Part shown: positions 7,368 to 13,975 of the stretch, one piece after another
Numbering within the stretch: position 1 is the first letter of the stretch
Layout of the letters: every line of letters begins with the position of its first letter
Assembly: GCA_050943315.1 (NCBI GenBank)
Contig: JBMNOY010000058.1
Span: 1-14,013, forward strand
Direction of reading: 5' to 3'
From: JBDKUD01 sp050943315
GTDB taxonomy: Bacteria > Bacillota > Syntrophomonadia > Syntrophomonadales > Syntrophomonadaceae
Length of the DNA stretch: 14,013 bases
The notes under the pieces: generated by a model
Told to the model about the DNA's origin: nothing
The model's database searches: none
What the model saw: the letters and a program-made list of their open reading frames with translations, nothing else
Position numbers and translations under genes: made by a program

Positions 7368-7784
7368 CTAGCTGCGGCTCTGACGGTCCAGATAACCCTG
7401 CAAAATATTTATTGCTGCCATTTTGTCGATTACTTTTTTACGCCGGCTGCGTGAGACATCAGCATCTATCAAGACCCTCTCCGCACTCTGGGTAGTCAGC
7501 CTTTCATCCCAGAAATCCAAGGGGAGCTGTAAAAACTCTTGTAAGGAAGCTGCAAAATCCCTAACCTCCAAGGCCTTGGGACCTTCAGTGCCATTCATAT
7601 TGCGGGGTAACCCAACCACTATTTTTTCCACCTGGTAAGCAACACAGATTTCCTGGATTTTGGTAAAATCAACCTTTTTGCTTTTTCTTTGCAGAACTGA
7701 GTGACCTTGGGCAGTCCACCCCAGAGGATCACTTATAGCAATACCTATTCGTTTTTCACCCACATCTAAGCCCATTATTCTCAT
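7368..7784 (-). CDS. ruvX: Putative Holliday junction resolvase / pre-16S rRNA nuclease (YqgF, RuvX)
   Basis: This 138-aa RNase H-fold protein has the usual length for the YqgF family. Motifs are MGLDVGEKRIGIAISDP with catalytic-type Asp7, IVVGLPRNMNGTEG (55-68), DERLTT (93-98) and KVIDKMAAINILQ with Asp120, giving the Asp-Glu-Asp acidic set. E. coli YqgF is essential and matures the 16S rRNA 5' end; others show Holliday junction cleavage, so the role here is left at family level. The ATG start is preceded by GGGAG, immediately after the stop of the aldo/keto reductase gene (12-nt gap), so the two share a transcript. It is the counterpart of yrrK. Confidence 0.95.
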   Translation of the reverse strand: MRIMGLDVGEKRIGIAISDPLGWTAQGHSVLQRKSKKVDFTKIQEICVAYQVEKIVVGLPRNMNGTEGPKALEVRDFAASLQEFLQLPLDFWDERLTTQSAERVLIDADVSRSRRKKVIDKMAAINILQGYLDRQSRS

Positions 7785-7796
7785 AAACGTATCTCC

Positions 7797-8741
7797 CTAT
7801 ACAATCTTGATACAAAAGTCATCGCAGAAGCGGGAGCAGTACCCGCACAGTATACATTTATCATCATCAACTGCGGCTTTATTATTTTTCAAAGTCAAAG
7901 CCTTATAGCGGCAGTTTTCGGTGCACTTGCCACATCCCTGGCACCATTCTTCAATCAAAAGGTGGCGAGGCTGTCCCAGCACTCGTTTTTCCAGCTCCGG
8001 GTTGCGCTTGCCCTCAATCCAGCAAAGGTTCAGGTCAATCTCTTCTCTGCTTTTCATACCCACTGCCATGCTATGGGTTGTCTGCAGATCGCGGATGAAC
8101 TTAAAAGCCTCATATGCTTCACCAATAAGGTTACCTCCCCCCAGGGCCTTCATAGCATATATGCCCTTGCCGCGTTTGTAGGCATAGTCTATAGCTGTCA
8201 GCATATCATCCCTGGTACCATCCATGATTCCCAGTCCCCGCCAGTTAATAAGCGGATGAATAACCTCAATTTCCGCTGCCCGGGCACCTGCCAGAACTCC
8301 CTTAACAGAGTGGGTGGAAATACCAACAGCTCGCACCAGCCCTTTTTGTCGTGCTTCAATCAAGTAGCGCAATGCATCCTGGTGGCCTTTGAGGGTCAGT
8401 TCGCTCTCCTGTTCATGCAACATAAAAATATCGATATAATCAAGGCCCATCTCATCCAGAGCTTCCTCTACACTTGATTTCATACCGGCATAAGTATAAT
8501 CATAGGATTTGGTAGTGATAACCGGTCTTATATCGCTTATTTCTATGGCCTTTTTTATATAAGTATAGGTTTTATATATCTTGGCAGTATCAAAAAAGTT
8601 TATACCCCGCTTTAGAGCATAGGCCAGCACATCTGCCCCTTGCTCTAAAGGCAGATTACACTGCAAAGGTCCAATGGTTAACACCCCTAGACACAGACTG
8701 GATACCACCAGCTCCGTATTTCCCAGTTGTTTATAAATCAT
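7797..8741 (-). CDS. Aldo/keto reductase with C-terminal 2[4Fe-4S] ferredoxin domain
   Basis: This 314-aa protein has two parts. Residues 1-250 form an aldo/keto reductase barrel with the complete catalytic tetrad Asp51-Tyr56-Lys78-His109 (FFDTAKIY, TTKS, MLHEQE). Residues 265-310 form a bacterial ferredoxin domain with CX2CX2CX3C (C267, C270, C273, C277) and a second CX2CX2CX3C (C296, C299, C302, C306). Such fusions are common in anaerobes; the substrate is unknown and ferredoxin-linked electron transfer is an inference. The reading frame extends 19 codons upstream but that part encodes a terminator, so I chose the ATG at 8739-8741, preceded by GGTGAGGA. It is inserted between ireB and ruvX, which are adjacent in B. 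subtilis. Confidence 0.92.
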   Translation of the reverse strand: MIYKQLGNTELVVSSLCLGVLTIGPLQCNLPLEQGADVLAYALKRGINFFDTAKIYKTYTYIKKAIEISDIRPVITTKSYDYTYAGMKSSVEEALDEMGLDYIDIFMLHEQESELTLKGHQDALRYLIEARQKGLVRAVGISTHSVKGVLAGARAAEIEVIHPLINWRGLGIMDGTRDDMLTAIDYAYKRGKGIYAMKALGGGNLIGEAYEAFKFIRDLQTTHSMAVGMKSREEIDLNLCWIEGKRNPELEKRVLGQPRHLLIEEWCQGCGKCTENCRYKALTLKNNKAAVDDDKCILCGYCSRFCDDFCIKIV

Positions 8742-8755
8742 ATTCCTCACCACAT

Positions 8756-8781
8756 AAAAAACCCCATGCGCTAGCATGGGG
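8756..8781 (-). terminator. Strong Rho-independent terminator after ireB
   Basis: A perfect 8-bp GC-rich stem (CCCCATGC/GCATGGGG, arms 8774-8781 and 8762-8769, 4-nt loop) is followed on the minus strand by six T's (8756-8761). It lies 21 nt after the ireB stop. The T-run ends only 14 nt before the ATG of the next gene, so it could also act as an attenuator for that gene. Confidence 0.85.
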
Positions 8782-8802
8782 ATAGAATAACTAACCAAGT
8801 TT

Positions 8803-9051
8803 CTATTTTAGATAATTTTTTAAGAGTACTTCCATTACTTCGTCCCGGTCTATTTTGCAGATAAGATTACGTGCCTGCTTGTGGCTGGTAATATATGCAG
8901 GTTCACCGGATATCATATAACCAACCAGCTGGTTAATGGGATTATAACCCTTTTCCTGCAATGCATCATATACTGCCTTCAAGACCGCCCGTACCTTTTC
9001 TTCGCCCTCTTTTTCAAGCTTAAAACTAACTGTGTTCTCATGTTGAGGCAT
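8803..9051 (-). CDS. ireB: IreB family regulatory protein (UPF0297, YrzL-like)
   Basis: This 82-aa cytosolic protein matches the UPF0297/IreB family along its length: TVSFKLEKEGEEKVRAVLKA, then GYNPINQLVGYMISGEPAYI and HKQARNLICKIDRDEV. In Enterococcus faecalis IreB is phosphorylated on N-terminal Thr residues by the PASTA kinase IreK and modulates cephalosporin resistance; Thr7 is a candidate site here. The ATG at 9049-9051 follows a strong GAGGAGGTG ribosome binding site. A longer reading of the frame, starting 37 codons upstream, would overlap the end of alaS and is rejected. It lies 58 nt after alaS and shares its transcript, which ends at the hairpin just downstream. Confidence 0.95.
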   Translation of the reverse strand: MPQHENTVSFKLEKEGEEKVRAVLKAVYDALQEKGYNPINQLVGYMISGEPAYITSHKQARNLICKIDRDEVMEVLLKNYLK

Positions 9052-9109
9052 TTTAACACCTCCTCTGTAATAAAGAGTATTTCTACGACCGGACTTAAAT
9101 ATCCTGCGA

Positions 9110-11752
9110 TTAGGCCAAAGTTTTTTCGATAACTTCCCGGGCCGCAGCCAATGCCTCATCAATTTTGGTTATGTCCTTACCCCCTGCTTGGGCCATGTCC
9201 GGGCGTCCTCCTCCTCCGCCGCCGGCAACTTTCGCGGCTGCTCCGATAATTTTTCCGGCATGCAGCCCACGGTCCAGCAGATCTTTGGTTACAAAACATA
9301 CCAGGGCTACTTTATCTCCAATAACCGAGCCTAATACCACTACCGAACTTCCTAACTTATCCTTGATCATTTCTGCATTCTGGCGCAACCCATTGGCATC
9401 ATCACTCTTAACCACCTGTACAAGGATTTGGGCGCCATTATATTCATATGCCTGGTCAACCAGATTATGCACCGAGGCTTTCGATATCTGAGCATGAAGG
9501 GCCTCTATTTCCTTTTCCCGTTCCCTTACGGTTTTATTTAACATCTCTATTCTGGCGGTGACCTCAGCCGGTGTTGTCTTGAGTAAAGCCGCCGCACGCT
9601 TCAGTTCAGCCTCAGTTTCACTCAAATAATCAAAGGCATGCTGTCCGGTAACTGCTTCTATGCGGCGCAGACCAGAACCTACACTGCCTTCACTTAAGAT
9701 CTTAAACAGACCTATTCGCCCGGTATTGCTAATATGGGTTCCCCCGCACAATTCCATACTAAAATCGCCTACTTTGACTACCCGTACCTGTTCACCGTAT
9801 TTTTCCCCAAACAGTGCAACTGCCCCCATTTGGCGAGCTTCGTCAATGCCCGTAACCTCGGTATTAACCTCATACATGCAGCGTATGGATTCATTGACGA
9901 TTTTTTCGATTTCTTTAATCTCATCCACTGATAAAGGAGCCAGATGGGAAAAGTCAAACCTTAAACGGTTGGGCTCTACCAGAGAGCCTTTTTGTTGGGC
10001 ATGTTCACCAACTACCATTCGCAAAGCCTTATGCAACAGGTGGGTGGCAGTATGGTTACGGGCCGTATCCAGGCGTCGCTCAAAATTGACCCCTAGACTG
10101 ACCATTTCGCCAACTTTAAGATGGCCGGTTAGTTTTCCGCAATGAATAATCCATCCCGCTGTTTTTTGTACATCGGTTATTTCCACTACCCCGCGGGTCC
10201 CTTTAATTATGCCCTTGTCTGCCACCTGGCCACCGCTTTCCGCATAAAACGGTGTTCGCTTCGTAACCAGCAGTATTTCCTCATCATTGCAAGCTTCCTG
10301 TATACTCTGCCCGTTCTTTATAATCGCTACCAACTCAGCCTGATCAGTTAGCATATCGTAGCCACTAAAAACGGTAGCGGGGATTGCGGCCAACAATTCT
10401 GACAGCAGCCGGTCATGACCAAAAACATCCCCCGCTTTGTTGGCATTTCTGGCCCGGGCACGCTGCTCCTCCATCATTTTATTAAAGCCCGCAGTATCAA
10501 CTGTAAAACCATTCTCTTCAGCCATGTCCTCGGTTAAGTCCAGAGGAAAACCATAGGTATCATAAAGCATAAAAGCCTCGTTACCTCTTATCAGAGTTCT
10601 TCCTTCCTGCCGGGCTGTATGGATTATATCTTCAACTTTTTTAATTCCCTCATTAAGGGTAATAAAGAATCGCTCTTCTTCCCCCTTAATTACTTCCTTG
10701 ATAAAATCTCCTTTTTCTTTAAGCTGCGGATAAGATGCCTGCATTAACTCGCATACCACATCAACATTCTGGTAAAGGAAGGGTTTATTAATACCCAAAA
10801 ATCTTCCAAAACGAACCGCCCGCCGTAAAATCCGGCGCAGTACATAACCACGCCCATCATTGCTGGGCAATACCCCATCAGCAATCAGGAAGGTGCATGA
10901 ACGGCTATGGTCGGCAATAACCCGGAACGGGAAGCCTGCATCTCCCTGATCATATTTTATACCGGTTAATTCCTCAATTTTCCTAATTATAGGAATAAAC
11001 AAATCAGTATCAAAGTTGCTGTCTACATTCTGCAGGATGGAGGTCAATCGTTCCAAGCCCATACCAGTATCTATACTGGGCCGCGGCAAGGGGGTCATTT
11101 CCCCGCTTTCATCCCGGTTATATTGCATAAATACCAGATTCCAGATCTCCAGCCAGCGGTCACAATCACATTTACCAATACCACAATCCGGGCTGCCGCA
11201 GGAATACTCACTGCCCCGGTCATAGATAATCTCACTGCAAGGTCCGCATGGTCCGGTATCACCCATACTCCAGAAATTATCCTTCTCACCCAGCCGTATA
11301 ATCCTGTTCACATCAATACCGGTGATATCCCGCCATAACTGGAAAGCTTCATCATCATCCAGGTAAATGGTAACCCATAGCCTATCTTTGGGCAGTTTCA
11401 CAACCTCAGTGAGAAATTCCCAGGCATTTCTAATAGCATCTTCTTTAAAGTAATCACCAAAAGAAAAATTCCCCAGCATCTCAAAAAAAGTATGGTGGCG
11501 GGGAGTTCTGCCAACGGTATCCAGATCATTATGTTTTCCGCCTGCTCGTACACACTTCTGGGAAGTAGTGGCTCTTACATAATTACGTTTGTCAATCCCC
11601 AAAAATACATCTTTAAACTGGTTCATTCCGGCGTTGGTAAACAGCAGAGTCGGGTCATTCACCGGTACCAGTGAAGAACTCTCCACAATAGTGTGTCCTT
11701 TATCTTCAAAGAATTTTAAAAAAGTATTCCTGATCTCAGTGCTCGTCCACAC
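9110..11752 (-). CDS. alaS: Alanine--tRNA ligase
   Basis: This 880-aa cytoplasmic class II synthetase charges tRNA-Ala. The N-terminal catalytic core includes FTNAGMNQFKDVFLG (38-52), the motif 2 region RTPRHHTFFEMLGNFSFGDYF (82-102) and motif 3-type GRGYVLRRILRRAVRFGRF (300-318), with a Cys-rich insert (C185, C190, C195, C197). The editing domain has the zinc-binding HTATH (567-571) and CGGTH (669-673). A coiled region at about 715-755 leads to the C-terminal C-Ala domain ending in GGGGGGRPDMAQAGG (844-858). The length is normal. The start is GTG at 11750-11752 with GAGGAGG at 8-nt spacing. The 153-nt upstream gap holds a promoter candidate but no recognisable T-box antiterminator. ireB follows in the same operon, as in B. 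subtilis. Confidence 0.97.
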   Translation of the reverse strand: MWTSTEIRNTFLKFFEDKGHTIVESSSLVPVNDPTLLFTNAGMNQFKDVFLGIDKRNYVRATTSQKCVRAGGKHNDLDTVGRTPRHHTFFEMLGNFSFGDYFKEDAIRNAWEFLTEVVKLPKDRLWVTIYLDDDEAFQLWRDITGIDVNRIIRLGEKDNFWSMGDTGPCGPCSEIIYDRGSEYSCGSPDCGIGKCDCDRWLEIWNLVFMQYNRDESGEMTPLPRPSIDTGMGLERLTSILQNVDSNFDTDLFIPIIRKIEELTGIKYDQGDAGFPFRVIADHSRSCTFLIADGVLPSNDGRGYVLRRILRRAVRFGRFLGINKPFLYQNVDVVCELMQASYPQLKEKGDFIKEVIKGEEERFFITLNEGIKKVEDIIHTARQEGRTLIRGNEAFMLYDTYGFPLDLTEDMAEENGFTVDTAGFNKMMEEQRARARNANKAGDVFGHDRLLSELLAAIPATVFSGYDMLTDQAELVAIIKNGQSIQEACNDEEILLVTKRTPFYAESGGQVADKGIIKGTRGVVEITDVQKTAGWIIHCGKLTGHLKVGEMVSLGVNFERRLDTARNHTATHLLHKALRMVVGEHAQQKGSLVEPNRLRFDFSHLAPLSVDEIKEIEKIVNESIRCMYEVNTEVTGIDEARQMGAVALFGEKYGEQVRVVKVGDFSMELCGGTHISNTGRIGLFKILSEGSVGSGLRRIEAVTGQHAFDYLSETEAELKRAAALLKTTPAEVTARIEMLNKTVREREKEIEALHAQISKASVHNLVDQAYEYNGAQILVQVVKSDDANGLRQNAEMIKDKLGSSVVVLGSVIGDKVALVCFVTKDLLDRGLHAGKIIGAAAKVAGGGGGGRPDMAQAGGKDITKIDEALAAAREVIEKTLA

Positions 11753-11808
11753 AAAAATTGCCTCCTCAATTCCCTGTAAATCGCTTGACAGGTAAAACTA
11801 CTTAGTCT

Positions 11809-11837
11809 ATTTTCTTTTATTAATCGGTGTCTGTCAA
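11809..11837 (-). promoter_or_regulatory. Candidate promoter of alaS
   Basis: On the minus strand a perfect TTGACA (11832-11837) is followed by 17 nt and GAAAAT (11809-11814), a 4-of-6 match to TATAAT. Transcription would begin near 11802, about 50 nt before the alaS GTG. A second TTGACA (11785-11790) on the plus strand faces it, forming a TTGACAG/CTGTCAA inverted repeat; I see no plus-strand gene for it. Confidence 0.5.
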
Positions 11838-11905
11838 CATTAGAAGTGAAGAGATGCAGGATCGCAAAGATCTCCTGACTTATGCCATCTTCTTCCTTAA
11901 GCCAT

Positions 11906-12928
11906 TTATTGTTCAACCATTTTAAAAAAGACAAAATTAGCTATTACCTTCAACATGGCAGTAACCGGTACTGCCAACAGCATACCCCAGATACCCAACA
12001 ACTGCCCCCCGGTCATCAAGGCAAAAATAATAACCAGCGGGTGTAGTCCCAACCTGTCACCAATAATACGCGGAGTAATAAAATTAGATTCAACCTGCTG
12101 AATCACTACAATCGCCAGTGCCATATATATAGCTGTACGTGAAGACTCCGCAAAGGCCAGGGCCACAGCCGGAATTCCTCCCAGAAAAGGCCCGAAGTAG
12201 GGCACTAAATTAGTGATACCAGATATCAGGCCAATCAGCAAAGCAAACCTGACCCCGATGATAAAAGCCGCCAGACCGGTGGTTAACCCGACCAGACACG
12301 CTACCAGCAAGTGTCCTTTCAAAAAGTTGACAAGTACGATATCTATTTCCCTGCCCACCACCTGGCAGTTCCGCCGCGCTTTAGGGGATAGCAAACTGAG
12401 AAAACCCCCTTTAATCTTTTCCCAGTCTTTTAACATATAAAAAGCTAGAATAGGGGCAAAGACAACTATTAAAATCTTGCTCAAAAATTTATAAAATACG
12501 GCTATAAAAGACTTAATACTGGAGTATATATACTGCTCTACTCGGGAGGTATTTTCCTTTACTATCTGCTGTAGTTGCTTTGGCCAGTCAAGATGTTCTA
12601 CTCTTACGGCAACGTTTTGAGCCTGATCGGCATATCGGGGAATTATCTGGGCAATATCCTTTAATTCGGCTATTACCTGGGGAATAGCCAGCCAGGTGAA
12701 TACAACCATGATTCCCAAAACCAATATATAAAGCAATACGATAGCCCATATCCGCGCCATACCCTTATTTTCTAAATAGATTACCGGCCGGTAAATGATA
12801 TAGGCCAGCACCGCACCGATCAGGAAGGTAATTACCACTTCCCGCACCCAATACAAAAAACAAATGGTGGTTAGGACCACCATTGCAAACAAAAAGTATC
12901 TGCCTGTTTTCCTCGATATTACCGCCAT
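11906..12928 (-). CDS. AI-2E family transporter (YrrI-like permease)
   Basis: This 340-aa polytopic membrane protein belongs to the TqsA/PerM/YrrI family. Two N-terminal hairpins of membrane segments (about 11-47 and 61-82) are followed by a long amphipathic loop (85-135) and several more segments to the end. Family motifs are GLISGITNLVPYFGPFLGGIPA near 233-254, GDRLGLHPL near 290-298 and GGQLLGIWGMLLAVP near 307-321. The substrate is not known; members have been linked to AI-2 export or Na+/H+ exchange, and nothing here decides. The start is ATG at 12926-12928 with AGGAG 6 nt upstream, not the adjacent TTG at 12931. It lies upstream of alaS exactly as yrrI does in B. subtilis, and 9 nt after the small membrane gene before it. 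Confidence 0.9.
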   Translation of the reverse strand: MAVISRKTGRYFLFAMVVLTTICFLYWVREVVITFLIGAVLAYIIYRPVIYLENKGMARIWAIVLLYILVLGIMVVFTWLAIPQVIAELKDIAQIIPRYADQAQNVAVRVEHLDWPKQLQQIVKENTSRVEQYIYSSIKSFIAVFYKFLSKILIVVFAPILAFYMLKDWEKIKGGFLSLLSPKARRNCQVVGREIDIVLVNFLKGHLLVACLVGLTTGLAAFIIGVRFALLIGLISGITNLVPYFGPFLGGIPAVALAFAESSRTAIYMALAIVVIQQVESNFITPRIIGDRLGLHPLVIIFALMTGGQLLGIWGMLLAVPVTAMLKVIANFVFFKMVEQ

Positions 12929-12937
12929 CAAATGCTC

Positions 12938-13132
12938 CTACTTTCTGATTATGTGCCCCAGTTCTGCTTCAGTATCATTCCCAAACTGGCTTACCCTGGC
13001 GGTTTTGGCCATTACCTGGCGAACCCTTTTTTTTATTCCCAGTTTGATCCGCCTTTCGTCATTCAGGTAAAAAACAGTAGCCGCCGCCCCCAAAATACCT
13101 CCCATGAGCATTCCGGTAAAATAATCTCTCAT
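12938..13132 (-). CDS. Small membrane-anchored protein (YtxH-like)
   Basis: This 64-aa protein has one glycine-rich hydrophobic segment (residues 5-23: FTGMLMGGILGAAATVFYL) and then a basic, probably helical cytoplasmic tail (RRIKLGIKKRVRQVMAK). The layout resembles YtxH/YhaH-type small proteins, but the match is by layout only and function is unknown. Two ATGs are in frame: the first (13139-13141) abuts AGGAGG, the second (13130-13132) is 9 nt away, so I chose the second. The ribosome binding site directly follows the stop of the zinc-ribbon gene, and the permease starts 9 nt after this gene ends, so all are in one operon. Confidence 0.75.
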   Translation of the reverse strand: MRDYFTGMLMGGILGAAATVFYLNDERRIKLGIKKRVRQVMAKTARVSQFGNDTEAELGHIIRK

Positions 13133-13146
13133 CAGTATCATCCTCC

Positions 13147-13323
13147 TTATAAAAGCTCTGACGATCTTTCCATAGCTATCAGGGTTCCATCCTCAGCAAC
13201 CTCATAAAGGTTCAGCCGACCGCGGCTGTAATTAAATTCAAGACAGCAATTCGAACAGAAATACTGATCACTGCCGACCCTTCCAATTTGAAGACCACGG
13301 CATACCGGACATCTTAGGACCAC
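13147..13323 (-). CDS. Small zinc-ribbon protein
   Basis: This short gene encodes 58 residues from a GTG start (13321-13323) to TAA (13147-13149). Two cysteine pairs, CPVC (5-8) and CSNC (23-26, with another Cys at 27), are spaced as in a small zinc ribbon. A strand-rich tail follows (RGRLNLYEVAEDGTLIAM). The start overlaps the end of the PRC-barrel gene by 10 nt in a different frame, with GGGAG inside that gene about 9 nt upstream, which is typical of translational coupling. The stop abuts the AGGAGG of the next gene. This tight packing and the paired cysteines make it a real gene despite its length. Function is unknown; nucleic-acid or protein binding is possible. Confidence 0.8.
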   Translation of the reverse strand: MVLRCPVCRGLQIGRVGSDQYFCSNCCLEFNYSRGRLNLYEVAEDGTLIAMERSSELL

Positions 13324-13784
13324 CCCTTATCACTCCCTTCATCCACTACGGCGGTTTCCATACTGGCCCAGCGGATTTTTTCTAATTCAATATCCCTTCT
13401 ACCCTCCAGAAAATCCTGAATAGCACCCGATGATACCTCTACTCCACATACACTTTTACCGTCATCGGCAATAATAAAATCGCTCAAGTTTCCCAGCTCC
13501 TGCCCACCGCTGTCAAAAATCTTGTCTCCCATTTTCTGCTCATATATAGATAATTCTTCCCCATGTGCGTAGGATTTAATACTATCGAGATCATTTACAA
13601 TTACCGCAGCCGGGGTTAGTACAAAATCTTTACTCAAAACCATTTTCGGCGACCCGTCACTACTGGTTATGACCAGGTAAGCAATCTTATAATCATCACC
13701 AATTACCGTCTTTTCTACCCGGCCAATTATTTCCGCACTATTCTGGTAAAAAACCGGCAAATCCTTGATACTCCGTGTTTTCAT
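13314..13784 (-). CDS. PRC-barrel domain protein (YrrD-like)
   Basis: This 156-aa soluble protein has two PRC-barrel-like halves. The first (about 1-78) contains IIGRVEKTVIGDDYKIAYLVI and a LSKDFVLTPAAVIV strand pair. The second (about 85-150) contains GQELGNLSDFIIADDGKSVCGVEVSSG. PRC-barrels occur in RimM and in photosynthetic reaction-centre H subunits as protein or RNA contact modules; the partner here is unknown. B. subtilis yrrD encodes a similar protein near yrrI-alaS. The ATG at 13782-13784 directly follows GAAGGG; a better-spaced GGGGG lies 11 nt upstream. The end overlaps the zinc-ribbon gene. It is probably the first gene of the four-gene set leading to the permease, though I found no clear promoter upstream. 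Confidence 0.82.
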   Translation of the reverse strand: MKTRSIKDLPVFYQNSAEIIGRVEKTVIGDDYKIAYLVITSSDGSPKMVLSKDFVLTPAAVIVNDLDSIKSYAHGEELSIYEQKMGDKIFDSGGQELGNLSDFIIADDGKSVCGVEVSSGAIQDFLEGRRDIELEKIRWASMETAVVDEGSDKGWS

Positions 13785-13873
13785 CCCTTCTATGTCCCCC
13801 TCCGAAAGCCAACTTCATGTACTTTTAGTTTTACCTGAACACAAAAAAAAATAAGTCAGACGGTTATAAACAC

Positions 13874-13905
13874 GGGGACGGTTTTGTGACAGGGGGACGG
13901 TTCTC
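13874..13905. repeat. Tandem GGGGACGGTT repeat, two copies
   Basis: GGGGACGG occurs at 13874-13881 and again at 13893-13900, 19 nt apart, within GACGGTTTTGTGACAGGG and GACGGTTCTC contexts. The second copy shares the 15-mer CAGGGGGACGGTTCT with the minus strand of the repeat at 115-180. It lies between the PRC-barrel gene and a terminator at the right edge. No gene is visible in 13785-14013. Confidence 0.7.
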
Positions 13906-13932
13906 AAAGGGTTCAATCGGAAGTTTTGCGCC

Positions 13933-13975
13933 AAAAAGGCTCAGACATAGGGTATTAACTGATGTCTGAGCCTTT
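13933..13975 (-). terminator. Terminator hairpin for a gene beyond the right edge
   Basis: A perfect 14-bp inverted repeat (13935-13948 and 13962-13975; 13-nt loop) ends on the minus strand in GAGCC followed by five T's (13933-13937), which suits a terminator for a minus-strand gene entering from outside the window. On the plus strand only three T's follow. The remaining 38 nt to the edge are too short to identify that gene. Confidence 0.65.

Noticed and set aside
7962..8477. 171-codon plus-strand frame
   Set aside because: It is fully antisense to the aldo/keto reductase, whose catalytic and Fe-S motifs are intact; the plus frame has no recognisable domain.
94..8781. Shared GCGCTAGC in two hairpins (near 97-104 and 8768-8775)
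   Set aside because: The 8-mer is a near-palindromic loop and stem base in two otherwise different hairpins, so chance is the simplest explanation.
8742..8798. 19-residue N-terminal extension of the aldo/keto reductase
   Set aside because: The extension is encoded by the terminator stem and T-run, and the family sequence begins at the ATG at 8739-8741.
9052..9162. 37-residue N-terminal extension of IreB
   Set aside because: It overlaps the end of alaS, is absent from the known family layout, and the internal ATG at 9049-9051 has a near-perfect ribosome binding site.
9660..10145. 161-codon plus-strand frame
   Set aside because: It is antisense to the alaS editing domain and reflects codon bias of that gene.
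11753..11905. T-box riboswitch upstream of alaS
   Set aside because: No AGGGTGGNACCGCG-like antiterminator sequence or terminator hairpin is visible in this gap.
11716..11934. 72-codon minus-strand frame covering the alaS leader
   Set aside because: It starts with TTG without a ribosome binding site, overlaps both the permease end and the alaS start, and contains the alaS ribosome binding site and promoter; most likely a chance frame.
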